This document shows, piece after piece, positions 1 to 13,094 of a stretch of DNA of 64,000 nucleotides. Numbering within the stretch: the stretch's first letter is position 1; each line of letters opens with the position of its first letter. Origin of the DNA: Cepaea nemoralis (Eukaryota > Mollusca > Gastropoda > Stylommatophora > Helicidae). Under the pieces are notes generated by a model. That model was given only the letters and a program-made list of their open reading frames with translations. It did not search any database and was not told the origin of the DNA. The DNA is taken from the NCBI GenBank assembly GCA_014155875.1, contig JACEFZ010004189.1:81001-145000 (forward strand). Direction: 5' to 3'. Position numbers and translations under genes: made by a program.

Positions 1-772
1 ATGTCTGTCGCTATGGGTCTGGATAAGGACAGATGGTGTCTTAAGTTGTCTCAGGGATTACGCGGAACGGCGTTCGAGGTCTACTCGCGTTTGCCGCCCG
101 AACACATGAACAACTACGACGAGTTGAAGACCGCGTTACTCAAACGTTTTGAAGTCACGTCGCACACTTACCGGAAGAAGTTTCGATCCGCGAAACGAGA
201 GCCGGGTGAGCTGTTCACCGCCTACAGTCTGCGTCTGAAATCCTACCTCCATAAATGGATGGATTTAGCTGGGTTCGCTCATGACTACGAAAGTCTCGAA
301 GAACTCATGATAGTAGACCAGATGCGTAAACATATGTCGAAACCTCTTAAGACCTTCTTGGGAGAACAAGGGGCGGAACGTGTGGACGTCGTGGCTAAGC
401 TATCCGAACGATTCGTCGAAGTTCATGGGGAGGCTAGTGAAACCCATCCCCAAAATCCCAAAAGTCAGGACAAGACAGACTAAAAATAAAACTAAAAACT
501 CTCATTCACGGAAGGTAGAATCTAATGAAAAATCCACTGACAAGAGTCCGGAGGAGTCGAAGGAGGGGAACCAGAACCCACAGCAGTCTTCCCCGAAAAA
601 ACTCTGGAAGGGAAGATGGTGCAAACACTGCAGGTCGAATACCAAAGACAGCAGATCAAAGCCGAAAGACTCCCAATTCGCGGCCTGCCTAGTGGAACCA
701 AAAGTGGAGTCCATCGAAAAGCTTGAAGCCGGTAAAGAGACTCCAGACCAAGATAGGCCATCTGTAGTTTAA
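1..772 (+). pseudogene. Gag remnant of element A
   Basis: Frame 1 (1-480) reads about 160 residues homologous to residues from about 145 onward of element D's Gag. Shared features are an AMGL start, a TYRK/QF segment, an EPGE motif and an SLEEL segment. The reading then passes to another frame (to 772) with a lysine- and serine-rich tail. The place where element D has a CX2CX4HX4C zinc knuckle keeps WCKHC but has lost the histidine spacing. Gag forms the virus-like particle and packages element RNA. Frame change and knuckle loss make it a pseudogene. The N-terminal coiled-coil part is outside the window. Confidence 0.85.
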
Positions 773-1110
773 CTGATAAAAGTTAACGGCCAACAAGTTG
801 AGGGTCTTTATGACACTGGACTGGACGGGGAGGCAGTAATTACCGCCAATCTGGTACACCCAGAAAAGACAGGGGAGACCATGGAGATAGTCTGCAATGA
901 AGAGTGCGGTGGCATGAAGCTGCCATCGCCCAAGTGGAGATTCGGTCGAGATATGTCACCAGAACAATTAGGGCCGCTGTATTGAACGATCCTATCTTTC
1001 CCATCATCCTTGGTTGCCGATATGTCTTCCTGGGAATGCCCAAGGAGCCAATCCACATGGGAGCCAATCAGACTCGCTCCCAGTCTGGAACCGATGAGGC
1101 AGATGCAAGT
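773..1110 (+). pseudogene. Retropepsin-like protease remnant of element A
   Basis: The translation contains a VNGQ...LYDTGL motif (DTG aspartyl protease active site) near 783-822, as in element D. It is followed by a segment ending in an ILGCRYVFLG-like motif near 1005-1035. The readable pieces lie in different frames, so the domain is broken. In living elements this enzyme cleaves the Gag-Pol precursor. Assignment rests on the DTG motif, the position after Gag and agreement with element D. Confidence 0.75.
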
Positions 1111-2440
1111 CTCTAACCCCCTACCTGGGGAGTTTCAAACTGCCAAGAGTGAGGATGAAACCCTACGTACTTGCTACAAGAAGCTGCAGGGAAGTGCTGA
1201 CACACCAAAACGGGGGCAGTATTACATGAAGAATCGGCTGCTCTACCGGAGAGCTGGAAGGGGAGACAACCTAAAAGGTCAGTTAGTAGTCCCGAAGGCC
1301 TACCGTTCCCAAATTCTTCATATGGGGCATACCATCTCGTTTAGCGGGCATATGGGTATTGACGCCACCATGCAGCGAATCTCCTGCCATTACTATTGGC
1401 CAGGAATGACCGACGATGTGCGTCGGTATGTGAAGTCATGCCCCGAGTGCCAAAGGGTGGTAACCGAAACACTGGACAGCACCGGTGGTCTTGGGTGACA
1501 TGCCCATAATGACCTCTCCTTTTGAGAGGGTGGCCATCGACATCGTAGGTCCTCTTCCTAGGACTAAGAGAAGGAACATGTACATCCTCATAATGGTGGA
1601 TTGCCGTACGATGTGGGCTGAGGCCTATACCACTGACCACCATTGACTCGAAACGAGTGGCTGACGAACTGATGGAGGCCTTTCGCACATTAGGCTTCCC
1701 TAATCAGATTCTGACCGACAATGGGTCCCAGTTTTGTGGGAAACTCATGGAGGAGGTATTTAGGGTATTCCAACCACATTCACACCAGCCCTTACCACCC
1801 TCAAGCTAATGGATAAGTCGTGCGATTCAACGGAACGTTGATGACGATGCTCCGAAAACTTGCACAAGAAAAACCTAATAGGTGGGATGAATACATCCCA
1901 GCAGCACCCTTCGCCTATCGGGAAGTGCCTCATGGCTCGACAGGACTACCACCAGCTACTCTGCTGTTTGGTCGACCAATCAAAAGACCACTGGAGGCTT
2001 TGCTGAGGAGTTGGACCGAGGAGGGAACGTCAGAAGAAGAGATCTCCTCTTATAAATATGTGGAGGAGCTGAAAGAAAAGCTTCACACGGGCTGGGCTCT
2101 GGCAGCTCAGAACTTGCGAAAGGCCAGAAAAAGACAAGCGGCGTACTACAACCGCAAGTCTAAGGACAGATCTCTAGAGATGGGAGACAAAGTCTTGTTG
2201 CTACTCCTAACGGGAACCAACAAACTGGAGATAACATGGCAAGGACCATTTCCTGTGGAACGGGTGGTATCCAGAACCAATTATCAGATCCGGATCCGGG
2301 GAAAGTCGAAGATGTCCCATATTAATCTCCTGCGGAAATACGAGGAGAGACCCGGTGACAAAGCAGCCCACCTCATGGCGATGGCAATCGCCGTAGAGAC
2401 TGAAACAGGACCTGACGAGGGCCGGCAGTATCCACTAGTG
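1111..2440 (+). pseudogene. Integrase remnant of element A (precedes RT)
   Basis: 1010-1498 gives the integrase zinc-binding module: an HMGHTISFSGHMG segment with the His pair, then YYWPGM, then CPEC. The catalytic core (1500-1820) is recognisable in shifting frames, including LTDNGSQF with the second Asp of DDE and SPYHPQ. 1820-2440 encodes the end of the core and the C-terminal domain, with WQGPFPVERV (GPF/GPY module) and an INLLRKY end. At least two frameshifts disrupt it. The frame then runs straight into the RT N-terminus with no intervening LTR, so integrase really lies upstream of RT in this element. Confidence 0.88.
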
Positions 2441-3141
2441 CACCAAGAAACCTATCGGGATGTGCAAGTGAACCCTGATCTGACTCCCCAAGAGAGAGAA
2501 AAGATAGCCCAAGTCTTGGAGTCCCATCAGCAGATACTGACTGATAAACCCGGCCGGAGGGATTGGTCGAGTTCGATATGACCTTGATCTCACAAGATCC
2601 TATCCGCCAAAAGATTTACCCAGTGCCATTCTCTAAAGAGAGAGCCCTGGAAGAGGAAATACAGAAACTGCTGAAGGATGACGTGAATGCGCCATCCACA
2701 TCACCCTACAATGTGGGGGTGGTTTTGCTACGCAAGCCAAGTAGAGAGCACCGGTTGTGTATAGATTATCGACACCTGAACAGCCACACCCAGTTTCAGG
2801 TAGAAACCTTACCAAATCCAACCAAGTTATTCGCTAGGCTCCACCAGGCTAGGTACTTCTCCAAAGTTGATCTGAGTAGGGGGTATTATCAGATCCCAGT
2901 CAAACCGGAGGTCCGACCCCTGCTGGCTTTCAGTACTCCTAGTGGGCACTACGAGTTCTAGGTCATGCTCTTTGGACTTAGCAATGCGCCTAGTCTGTTT
3001 ACTCGCATGATGAGGGGCCATGATCCGTCCATTATTTCGTTCATGGATGTTATACTGATCGCTAGTGACAACGAAGTCTTTAGAGAGGATGTTTAGTAGG
3101 CGCCGAGAGGTGGGACTCACTGCTCGCCCAACCAAGCGCAT
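2441..3141 (+). pseudogene. Reverse transcriptase remnant of element A, first part
   Basis: The RT N-terminal region shows KIYPVPFSKE, then CIDYRHLN and VDLSRGYYQI, then after an internal stop FGLSNAP. The active-site box reads FMDV in place of FMDD (near 3040-3052), so a catalytic Asp is lost. A frame change separates 1820-2581 from 2563-2961. The reading continues to a GLTARPTK segment and is cut at 3146 by the 3.8 kb insertion. It resumes at 6944. Confidence 0.88.
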
Positions 3142-3146
3142 GGTTG

Positions 3147-6100
3147 TGTGGCATACAAAAACGTCTCTACTAACTACAGTCTTTTGACGCCCTTAAAAAT
3201 ACAAATCCCTGATAATTACTGTTTAAGTATCTTACTTAGTGTAGGAGTAGAAAATAAAACAGAGCCTAATTTATTTGGCAGTAGGTTAAAATATGGCCTT
3301 AGTTTTCTTTCACGTACCTGGCAAGACCGGGACTGATTGTAAAACAAAGGCTCTTTGTAGCCATTTTTGGTCAGTGCAACACAAAGAGCGGACACGTAAA
3401 AGTTTCCCTGTGTGGGGAAAGGCATTTTTTCCTTAAAAACCATCATTCTCTGCAGCCATTGGTATGTTAAAATCTACATTATTAATACGTATTGATGTAT
3501 TACATATACCATTGTGTTTAATTAAGAATTAGTTAGAATGATAAATCAACAATTCTTGTAAACTGGAGTCTGATTGATTTTTACCTCTAAGCGCCATTCC
3601 AGGCCACGCTGTAATTTTTTCCTATGCTTGTCAATTTTATATTCCTATGTTAAAACCTTTTATAGGCATTGTGAACCTATATCTCATCAGCAATGCTTAT
3701 AACCTATAAATATCATGGGTGCTGTAGAGTATCAAACTCATGTGAGAAAAACATTCTAGAGATTTTCTCAATGTAGGAGCAGACTCCGGATTCATTCTTC
3801 ACAGTAGAGAACTCGTGTCTGTCAATTTCATATTCCTATGGTTAAATAACTTCTATGCATTGTCTCACTATCTATGCTTAGAAATCTGCAAATAATCTAT
3901 GTACTATAGAGATTGAACTCTAAAAGACATTTTCAAAGGTACAATTTCTCCATGTGGAAGCAGACTTTTGAGTACACCTTGCATGAACATACATCATAGT
4001 AGAGAACTTGTTTCTGCTAAAGTCTAATTTGAAACTTGAAGCTATCGTGCCAAAGCTGGTACAAATCTTCTTGTTAACATATTAGCAACCACTCAATATG
4101 AGTGAGGGACATGTAATCATTTCATAAAATAGTGCTAGCGAATTGCCATGTTTGAGAATATAAATTCAAGAACAAAGACAGCAAAAGTTATTCTGATAAA
4201 TACATTCCGAATAATAGCAGTAATTGGCAAAATATATCACAGCGGTCACTATCCTCATGTTGCTGTAAGCAGTGGGGGAAAACAATGTATGTTTTAGTTT
4301 ATGGATTAACCCCAGAGGAAATCCAAAAAGCTAGGTTCCTTGCATCATCATTAAGATTAATTATTGTGTATGATTATCATGCACTTAATATCAGAGAAAT
4401 GTATATTTGCTTTCTCTGCTATGAGAATTTTACTCTGGTCCTGACTGTTACTGTTTACTGTGGGAATATACATTTTAATGTTGCCCCTGGGGATTAGAGG
4501 ATGTTGATGTAAGAATCCTTGTGCATGTCAGTACATAAGAAAAGGTGAACCGTATGGTCATTAGCCTTGGCCTAATGCTGATTATAGTGAAGGAATGGAG
4601 ACGAGGAATCAAAAGAGCCTATTTCTGGACTATTCTCTTCAAGGTATGACAAATGCACTAGCAAAGTGTTGGATAAAAAGGATGGCTTCACTCATCTAAT
4701 AGTCCCAGTAACAACAGAAGAAACATAGAGTGAAAAGATATCTCACTCACTATCAGAGCTAGAAAAGCTCTACAACAAGCAACGAGGGACAGGGAACTTA
4801 GAAACCCACTCCTATCTCTTTCCCCTTTTTGTTTGTAAATGTGTTGTGAAATGTAAACACATCACAGTAGGTTAATGCTCGGTTGTATTCTTTGTCATCC
4901 TTTTCTATAGAAGAGAAGCAAGTGGTGGTTGGATTTGGTGGGACTGCATTGTCTCACTATCAACTGGAAACTGTGTAAAAAGCCAGGAGAACGTGAAAAT
5001 GGCAACCTGTCCTAAATCTAAACTGGACCAATCAACAATGTTGACTGCTGCACACATTAGCTGCCATAGCAAGCGAAAGACACATTCGAAGATGATTGAC
5101 ACTCAGCGTTTGATATCCTGACTCCTGTCAGAATACCCAGGATGGACTTCATTATCAGAATTTCAACATGATATACCTAGTACACAGATACAAAAAGGAT
5201 AACCTGTTTTACTTCTGGGAGGTACCGCCTGATGAACCATCAATCGTCGAGGTCAACAAAACTATGGGAGTTATACTACGTGTAATAAAACTAACAGCAG
5301 TAAGAACCCTCCATCTGTCTGTTGGACTCCCAAGTTCAAAGGATACACCCAAGTATCCTCCAGAAAAGTCAAACAGCCGCAAAAGTCAACATAAGGTTCA
5401 AGACACCAACTCAAACAAATGGGGAGGAGACACTGAAACACCATAAGCCAGTGTAACCTAGGCACCAACTTAAGATACTCTGAAACATAACTACACCAGA
5501 TTACCTCAGGGTTCCAAAATCTGAAACACATGGAAAAGAGCAAGATCCACTTGAGATCTCAGACTTGAATACCATCAAAAAGACCATATAAAATCGGCTA
5601 GCGGAGTAAATCCCTTTACGCCTGCAACCAAAGGAAGCATCTGATTGCTCGCAACCCTGGTTATGTGTTGGAAGTAATATTCTTCAGTTCCATGCAGCAG
5701 ATAAATCCTGGAAATATTTCCAGATGAACCAAATAAATGACAAACAGCATTGTATGTCGACACTGAAAGGAAATACTGAATCAGAACTCTGTGCTGGTCC
5801 CATGTCAGCCAACATGCCATCAACTGTGGAATAGGGTATAGACTGGTGACTAGGTGGATGAAACCTCTGTGTGAGCAAATTTGGAATTCGGATAGTTAAA
5901 GCCGAAAAGCTGAATGGACGTCGACTTTTTATCAGACCTGATGATAAAAGGAATTGCCTTCTGCAGAGCTTAAGTGGAACTCCTGAAGTATGACCAACCT
6001 GAGGCTCCAAATTGTCACAAAGGCACAGAGCCATTTGCAACAGAATATTCGTGAATTCAGCCCCAATGGAGGGGATATGTGGTGAATTTATTTCCTAATA

Positions 6101-6943
6101 TGGATTATAATTATTCAGCAGAAACTTCAGTGGACATTAGAACATGACTGTGAGTATTTATTTCTGTCCCGGATAATTATGGACATTAACTGCTTCGCAC
6201 TGGAGAAGAATACCCATCCGCAATGCCTAAAGGAATACTATAATTAATTAGTTTAATTATTAGTACAAACTGCTTTTATATGTGTTTTTGTCTATGCCAT
6301 GGATGTAATAGGTCAGTAGCTTTTTTTCAATGAAGGTTATGGTATAGTATTTTGACACCAACTCATTATTTTTAAATATGAGAATTGTAAAGGGTGTCAG
6401 AAACAACTGTTTAAATGTTGAGTTCTATGTACTTAGATCATTATTTGCCTTAATTATGTAAGGTGGGTCCAGGGAAGTAGACCCAATTTGTGGTTGTTGT
6501 GTTGTTTGTAATAACATTGTTTTTTTTTCTTGGGACAAAGGGGGTAAATGTGTTTTGATAATGCAAATCATTCCCATGCCTGTTCTGAAAATGCATTGTG
6601 GTTATTACAAAAGTTTATGTTACTCCAGATCTTGAATTAATACTTGAACTGTTTGTCCAAAATTTGTTGATGTGTACATCAAGTAAATGTGGTGTTCACC
6701 AGTGGTTGTTTATATGTTGTGAACAATCAATGTCTTCTTGCACTAGATAAGCTTTAGAGGGTGAGAAGTGGGAATGGAGAATTACTCATAAAAACAGCTA
6801 TGAACAGGAGTGAAGTATTTTCCTTCTTGTGTTTATGTTAGAATTCCATGATCACCTCAAGTGACTAAAATAATAGAGAATCAAATTAAATCCCCTAGAC
6901 AAATTAACAAAATATTCTCTTAAATTAAAATCCACATCCCACA
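3147..6943. mobile_element. 3.8 kb insertion with TG...CA ends and 5-bp TSD: candidate solo LTR or non-coding LTR derivative
   Basis: The insertion interrupts the RT of element A at ATGGTTG. It starts TGTGGCATAC, ends ATCCCACA (terminal TGTGG/CCACA inverted repeat), and is flanked by GGTTG at 3142-3146 and 6944-6948. Removing it restores the RT reading (MVGYQ). Five-base duplication plus TG...CA ends is the mark of LTR-retrotransposon integrase. I see no PBS, no polypurine tract, no coding domain and no similarity between the two ends, so it is not a two-LTR element. A 3.8 kb solo LTR would be very long. A non-autonomous element with very short LTRs is the alternative. It is AT-rich and no open frame in it resembles a protein I know. 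Confidence 0.65.
3627..4013. repeat. Diverged tandem duplication, unit about 195 bp
   Basis: Two adjacent segments share the same order of landmarks: a TCAATTT...ATATTCCTATG start, a GCATTGT segment, a CTATAGAGAT or GCTGTAGAGTAT segment, a TCTC-ATGT-GAAGCAGACT segment, and a CAGTAGAGAACT-type end. They lie inside the 3.8 kb insertion and carry no coding signal. Confidence 0.6.
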
Positions 6944-6948
6944 GGTTG

Positions 6949-7322
6949 GTTACCAAACGCTTGAATTTCTCGGCCACACCATCACCCCGGGAACAATTGT
7001 CCCAGAGGAGAAGAACCTCGAAAAGATCCGACGTGCTTGAAGGCCAAAGACGAAGAAGGGCGTACGATCCTTACTCTCGTTGTGTGGGTTTTAACACAAG
7101 TTCATACCACATTTCAACGAACTGGCGGATCCGTTAACAGAAACCTTGAAAAAGGGATCCCCAGATCCAATTGTGTGGACACCCGATTGCGAGGGTGCCT
7201 ACAGTCAGTTGAAAGAGGCCTTGGTAAGCAAACCTGTTTTACAACTCCCCGACCTTTCCAAACCCTTCGTGTTAAGAACAGATGCGAGTGGGATCGGAAT
7301 TGGGGCAGCGTTGTTACAGGAG
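6949..7322 (+). pseudogene. RT connection and RNase H start of element A, second part
   Basis: After the GGTTG duplication the translation resumes with GYQTLEFLGHTITPG, then EEKNLEKI, then KKGSPDP. It ends in the RNase H start FVLRTDASGIGIGAALLQE, whose Asp is the first catalytic residue. One stop and two frame changes interrupt it. At about 7322 it is cut by the 3' end of a CR1-like LINE. The rest of RNase H reappears near 12711. Confidence 0.87.
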
Positions 7323-7519
7323 GGAAATCAAATCAAATCAAATCAACTTTATTAGGGTCACAAATTGGGCGCACAGGCCCGTCTTACATTCGGCCCTTCC
7401 AATCACTCGTCTTTCGTTCATCAAGAGCATTATACATTTACATAGGAAGAAAAATAAACATTGTGAAATGAATGTTGTAAACATAAACAAGGCTAATTAC
7501 AATGTTATGAGGCCCATCT

Positions 7520-9195
7520 CCCACCTATCCATACATCACCCCACCCACACAACACCCCCGCCTACCCACACACACGCGCACCAAGGGACACATACACACC
7601 TCACCTACCCCCACACACACACACCAAGGGACACATACATACCCCACCAACCGACCCATCTCCCTCCCGCACATCCCCCACCCACACACACTGCCCTCAC
7701 CTGATCCCCCAACCAAAACACACTCGCCACCCACAAACATTCCCCCCGCCAACCCACACATCCCACGCCCATCCACATCCTACCCCACACATCCTCTCCC
7801 CACCCACACCTCAAACCACCCATCCTCCAGCCACATCTCCATCGACAACATATTCCTTACCCACACACACAATCCCCCACCAACCCACACATCGCACATC
7901 CACTCACACATCCCCAAACCATACACACACATCCCCACCAACTGACATGTCCCTACCCCCCCCCCCCCCACCCACACACACACATCTCCCTAACCACCCA
8001 AACATCCCCAATCCACTCACACACACACCACCACCCACACATACAACTTTCACCCACCCACACATGCCTTAACCTAATCCCTCACCACACAATCCCCCAC
8101 CCGCACATCACATACACCCCCTACCACGCACTATTCCCAACCCATGCACCACACACACACATATCCCTCACCAACACATCCCCACTTACACACCACACAC
8201 ATATCCCCCACCCAGATACCACACAATATTCCCACCTACACCCACACAGATACCCTTACCCATCCACCCCACATACCCCCACTCACACACCACAAAAATC
8301 CCCCACCCACACACACATACCTCACCCACACAATATCACCAACCAACACACCACACACTTCTCCCCACCCATACACGCATTCCCTACCCGTCCACCAACA
8401 CTCACTCACTCACGCATACATCCTCCACTACGCACCCACACACCCCCAACCAAACATCTCTCGATCACAATACCCCTACCCCCACACACATCCTCCACCC
8501 ACTCACACATCCCACCCCGACACATACAACTCCCTCACCCACCTACACATCCCTAAGCCACTCACACACCCCAACCACACATTCCCAACCCACACACACA
8601 CATCTCCCACCCACACTCCCCCGCATACTTCCCCCAACCACCACAATCCTCTGCTCACCCACACACAAACCCCACCCATACGCACATTCCCCGCACCCAT
8701 CACACACATCCCCCACACCACACACATCCCCCACCCATACCACTACAAACATACCCTCCACCCACACATCATTCACACATCCCCCACCAACACACCGCAC
8801 ACATATCTGAAACCCACACACCATACACTTCTCCCCACCCGCCCTTCCATCCCAAATCCACCCAACACAATCCCCTACCCCCACAGCCCCGCCTCCCACA
8901 CATACTTCCTCAAACCATCCACACATCTCCACCCACATAAACACACATCCCCTGCATCCGTCCTATACACATATCCTCCACGCATACACACATCCCCCAC
9001 ACCCATTCCAACACCCGCACTTTCACCCCCACACATCCATCCACACATCCCACCAACACCCACAAATACCACTACCCACCAAAACAGACACACCCCAACC
9101 CATCCAAATGCATACCCCCACCCACACACCCACACCCACACATATCCCCACACTCACACACATCCTCCACATACACTCACACTTCCTCACATCTA
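7520..9195. repeat. CA-rich degenerate satellite (CACCCACACATCCCC-type) in the LINE 3' UTR
   Basis: About 1.7 kb of almost pure C/A/T on the + strand, with endlessly varied CACCCACACA and CATCCCC words. The long open frames here (for example 8144-9196) read only His, Thr, Pro and Ser and exist because the sequence lacks stop words, so they are not genes. A poly-C run lies near 7956-7969. Confidence 0.95.
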
Positions 9196-9357
9196 GACAC
9201 ATACAAAATGTCTCACGTTAGTATTGAACTTAGTATGAACAAACTCCCACACTTTACTCACACACATACACTGACACTTGTCATGAGCAGTCTCATAAAA
9301 ATGTTAAACATGGAGAAAAATGTGTACATAAAATGTATGTGACGTAAAAATAGTGAT

Positions 9358-9680
<323 letters not shown>

Positions 9681-9816
9681 ACAGTAATGAACATGAGTTT
9701 ATATTATGCATGATAAAATCAAATGGTATTTAACTGATAATATGACAGATGAGAATACACAAACATATGGATTCGCGTGTTACATAACATGCGTGTTACA
9801 TGACATGCATCTGCTC

Positions 9817-9818
<2 letters not shown>

Positions 9819-9873
<55 letters not shown>

Positions 9874-10208
9874 CTTTCATATACACACACTCACACGCAT
9901 GCGCGCGCTCTCACACACACACACACACACTAACACATCAACTCTCCCACTGTCTGACTCTCTAACACACAATCCTTCACACACACTCACTCTCTCAATC
10001 ACACTCTCTCACACATACACATACACATGAACGCATGCACATGAACGCATGCACGCACGCATACACTCCCTCACTCATTCTCACACATACACGTACGAAT
10101 GCATGCACTGACACATTCCCCCACCATTTCTCGCTCAATCACTCTCTCCACACACACGCATGCACGTGCGCACACACGCATTCACTCTCTCCCTCTCACT
10201 GACACCCA

Positions 10209-10297
<89 letters not shown>
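9819..10297. repeat. Two further (CT)n tracts with CA-rich spacer
   Basis: CT runs lie at about 9819-9868 and 10212-10297. The interval holds CACA, GCATGCAC and CGCACACACG words. All of it lies between the LINE stop codon (10388 on the - strand) and the LINE 3' end. Confidence 0.95.
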
Positions 10298-10300
<3 letters not shown>

Positions 10301-10387
10301 CCCACATGCACACACATATATATTGAACAATTATAGTTAAACAAATATAATGAACAATTATACTGAACAATTATACCAGTAAATGAA

Positions 10388-12660
10388 TTATGGTGGCATA
10401 TAGTCGGTATGGATTAAGTATTGAAAGAGTTTTCGGTTAAATGTGTAGGGACTCATTGGAGTTTTCAGATCTGGAGGCAGATCATTCCATAAGTGAGCAC
10501 CAGAATAGGCGCAACATGTTTTGTATAGGTCCAATCTAGGCCTTGAGACATGTAACAAATTTAGACGCTTGCTGTTCATTGCATTAGATTGAATCAGCGG
10601 CAGAAGATACTCTGGGGTATTTTGAGATATAATTTTATTCTCTAATTTGGCTTTGTTGAAAAGGAAGCGCTTTTGTAGTGGTAGAAGTCTTAGATGACTG
10701 TACAAATTATTACTTTCAACGTGCTTTATGTCAGAAACCAGACGAATAGCGCGGTTTTGTAGAGAACATAGTCGTTTTAAATTAGATTTAGGGCAACCAT
10801 CCCAAACTGTGGAACAGTAATCGAGATGTGATTGGATATAGCATGTATAGAATATTTTTCGTGTGCTTTCGTCCAGGGAGTGCTGAATTTTAGCAAGTTG
10901 GTAAACTTTTTGTGCTATTTTCTTGGTAAGAGCGTGAACATGAGAGCTCCAGTTCAAATGGCTGTCTATTAAAAGCCCTAGTGTTTTATGTTCAGTCACA
11001 TTAACTATAGGTAACGTGCCCATGCGGAGTTCGAGCGGTGATCCAGTTATGGCTAGTGTCTGTAGGTTTTGTCTGGTCGTTATTAGCATGTGATCATGCT
11101 ACATGGGCAACACATGATCTCTATATTTTAGCCCAGGCTTTGTGCTATGGAGAGGCAATAACTCCATCCCTGGCCATAGTTAAAAGTTATTATGCCTTTT
11201 TATAGCACAAACTATCGTCTGTCAAGACGGCAAGGTGCCAATGATGATATTAGCATGGATTTGGTTTTTTCGATGTTAATTTGCATGCGGTTTTCATTGC
11301 TCCATCTAGTAAGATTATCAGGTTCCTTTTGTATAGAATTGTCTAGTTTTCTTGACTAGTATATATAGTACAGTCGACTGCGAATAGATCACAAGTTGTA
11401 TTGATATTTAAAGGAAGATCATTTATATAAACTGCAAAAAGCAGCGGACCTAGTATTGAGCCCTGAGGCCCTGAGCCCTAAGCTGTGTGGGTCTTGATAG
11501 ACAGTTGTTGAAGGACACTACTTGTTGCCTGTCGGATAGAAATGACGTGATTATGTTCACCATGTTGGTGCTTGTCTTCATTTGCTTTAGTTTTCTAATT
11601 AAAATATCGTGATCTACCATATCAAAAGCTTTTTTAAAGTCTACAAACACCGCTCCACAAATTCTACCGTTGTTGATGTTTAAGTGCCAGTTATCGGTCA
11701 TTTTTGTTAGAGCACTATGGCAAGAATATTTAGGTCGAAACCCAGATTGACTGTTAATTATTAGATCATTGTTAATTAAATGTTGTAACGTTATTTTATG
11801 AATGTGTTTTTCTAGTGGTTTTGATAGCGACGATAGTAAGGAAATAGGTCTATAATTACCCAAAACGCTATTATCGATTGAGCCATTTTTAAAAAGCGGA
11901 AACACTTTAGCAATTTTAAATGCAGATGGAAAGTAGTTTTTGGCCAGGCACTGGTTATATATGAACGTTAAGGACTCGCTAATGACTGGTGCAGCACAAC
12001 GAAGAATTCTATTACTGATACCATCTAGGCCGTGTTAGTTTGTTGATTTGAGGTTCAAGAGATATTTATAAACGTCTGCAACAGACATTAAAGGAATCTC
12101 AACGGGAATATTTCTGGCGCACTTCTCCTCACAGAATGATGCCAGTGAACTTAAATTACACGATGAGTCTGGTATTGAAGACTTTAGATTCTCTATTACT
12201 GATTGAAAGAACCATCTGAATTCATCGCATGTTATAGAATTTGGTATTGCTGATTCTGTAGGGCGTTTCTTATTGGTTAGCAAGTTAATAGCCTTCCATA
12301 TATTTGTACTGTTTGAATTATCTACAATCAAATTTTTAAAATGATCTTTTTTTATCCTACGAATTTCATATTTAACTTTATTCCTTAGTCTGCGGTAATT
12401 GATGAAGTCTTTATTTTTGTGTGCTGTATCTCTCTCTCTCTCATGATTTCCAGCACTTCTCTAGTGACCCATGGGGATTTATGTTGATTTTTGACTCGAA
12501 CTTCTTTGAATGGCACGTGTTTATCGAACACATTGTAGACTGTCTTCGTCCAGAAAGCTAATGCATCGTCCGGGTCAGGAAGTTGGTAAACGTGATCAAA
12601 GGCTGCTTTTCTTAAGTCTTGCAAAAATAAATCTTGGTTGAATGCTTTATAATTCCTAAA
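10388..12660 (-). pseudogene. ORF2 reverse transcriptase remnant of the CR1/L2-like LINE
   Basis: Three - strand frames follow one another. 12624-12035 covers the endonuclease-RT linker (PWVTREVLEIM) and the start of RT. 11905-11450 has NYRPISLLSSLSK, SGFRPKYSCHSAL, VFVDFKKAFDMVDH and SFLSDRQQVV, all typical LINE RT boxes. 11089-10388 has LGLLIDSHLNWSSHV and the C-terminal domain ending YMPP. The active-site stretch near 11360-11450 is broken by stops. The SFLSDRQQ box points to the CR1/L2/Jockey side of LINEs. A 158-bp retroposon at 11091-11248 interrupts it. No endonuclease remains in this copy. Confidence 0.87.
11091..11248 (+). mobile_element. 158-bp internally deleted retroposon made of the two ends of a LINE
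   Basis: Flanked by ATTAGCATG at 11082-11090 and 11249-11257, so it is a clean retroposed insertion. Its first half (11092-11173) matches 35377-35457, in the 5' region of the LINE at 35.0-38.6 kb. Its last part (11208-11244) matches 38593-38630, that LINE's 3' end. About 30 bases between are unmatched. The 3' part holds a perfect hairpin (CGTCT, loop GTCA, AGACG at 11216-11229), also present in the parent. It contains no coding sequence and would need the parent's enzymes to move. Confidence 0.8.
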
Positions 12661-12710
12661 TTTGATACTTACATGTTTATGTTTAAGAGGTTTGAACCCA
12701 ATTCTTGACC

Positions 12711-13039
12711 ATGATGAGTCCCTGTTGCGGCCCGTGGCATACGCCAGTCGAAAACTTTTGCCAGCTGAAAGGAATTATTCGAACGTCGAAAGAGAATGCT
12801 TGTCATTTGTCTGTGCTGTGCAAAAATTCCAGCCCTATTTGTATGAGATTCAGTTTCGTGTCCAGTCAGACCATCAACCCTTGATGTTCCTGGCCACATC
12901 CCAAAAGCTCAATGCACGTTTGATGCGTTGGTCGTTGTTGCTTCAACCCTACCACTTTATAGTGGAATACATTCCCGACAAGGAGAATGTTGGAGCTGAT
13001 TTTTTGTCAAGGCATCCAGTCCTTGAAGAAAAGGAAGAG
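12711..13039 (+). pseudogene. RNase H remainder of element A
   Basis: Continues the RNase H domain begun at 7270: RPVAYASRKLLPAERNYS, then VERECLSF (catalytic Glu), then VQSDHQPLMFL (catalytic Asp), LMRWSLLLQPY and the end DKENVGADFLSRHP. It stops at 13040. This is the C-terminus of Pol, about 55 bases before the polypurine tract. Nothing integrase-like follows, which supports the integrase-first gene order. Confidence 0.9.
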
Positions 13040-13094
13040 TAGATCACCTGGATCGAACCTCCAGGAGGCAAGAGTCGACACGGTCAACTCTCTT

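Noticed and set aside
8144..9196. 350-codon open frame rich in His, Thr and Pro
   Set aside because: It lies wholly in a CA-rich satellite with no stop-forming words; composition explains the frame.
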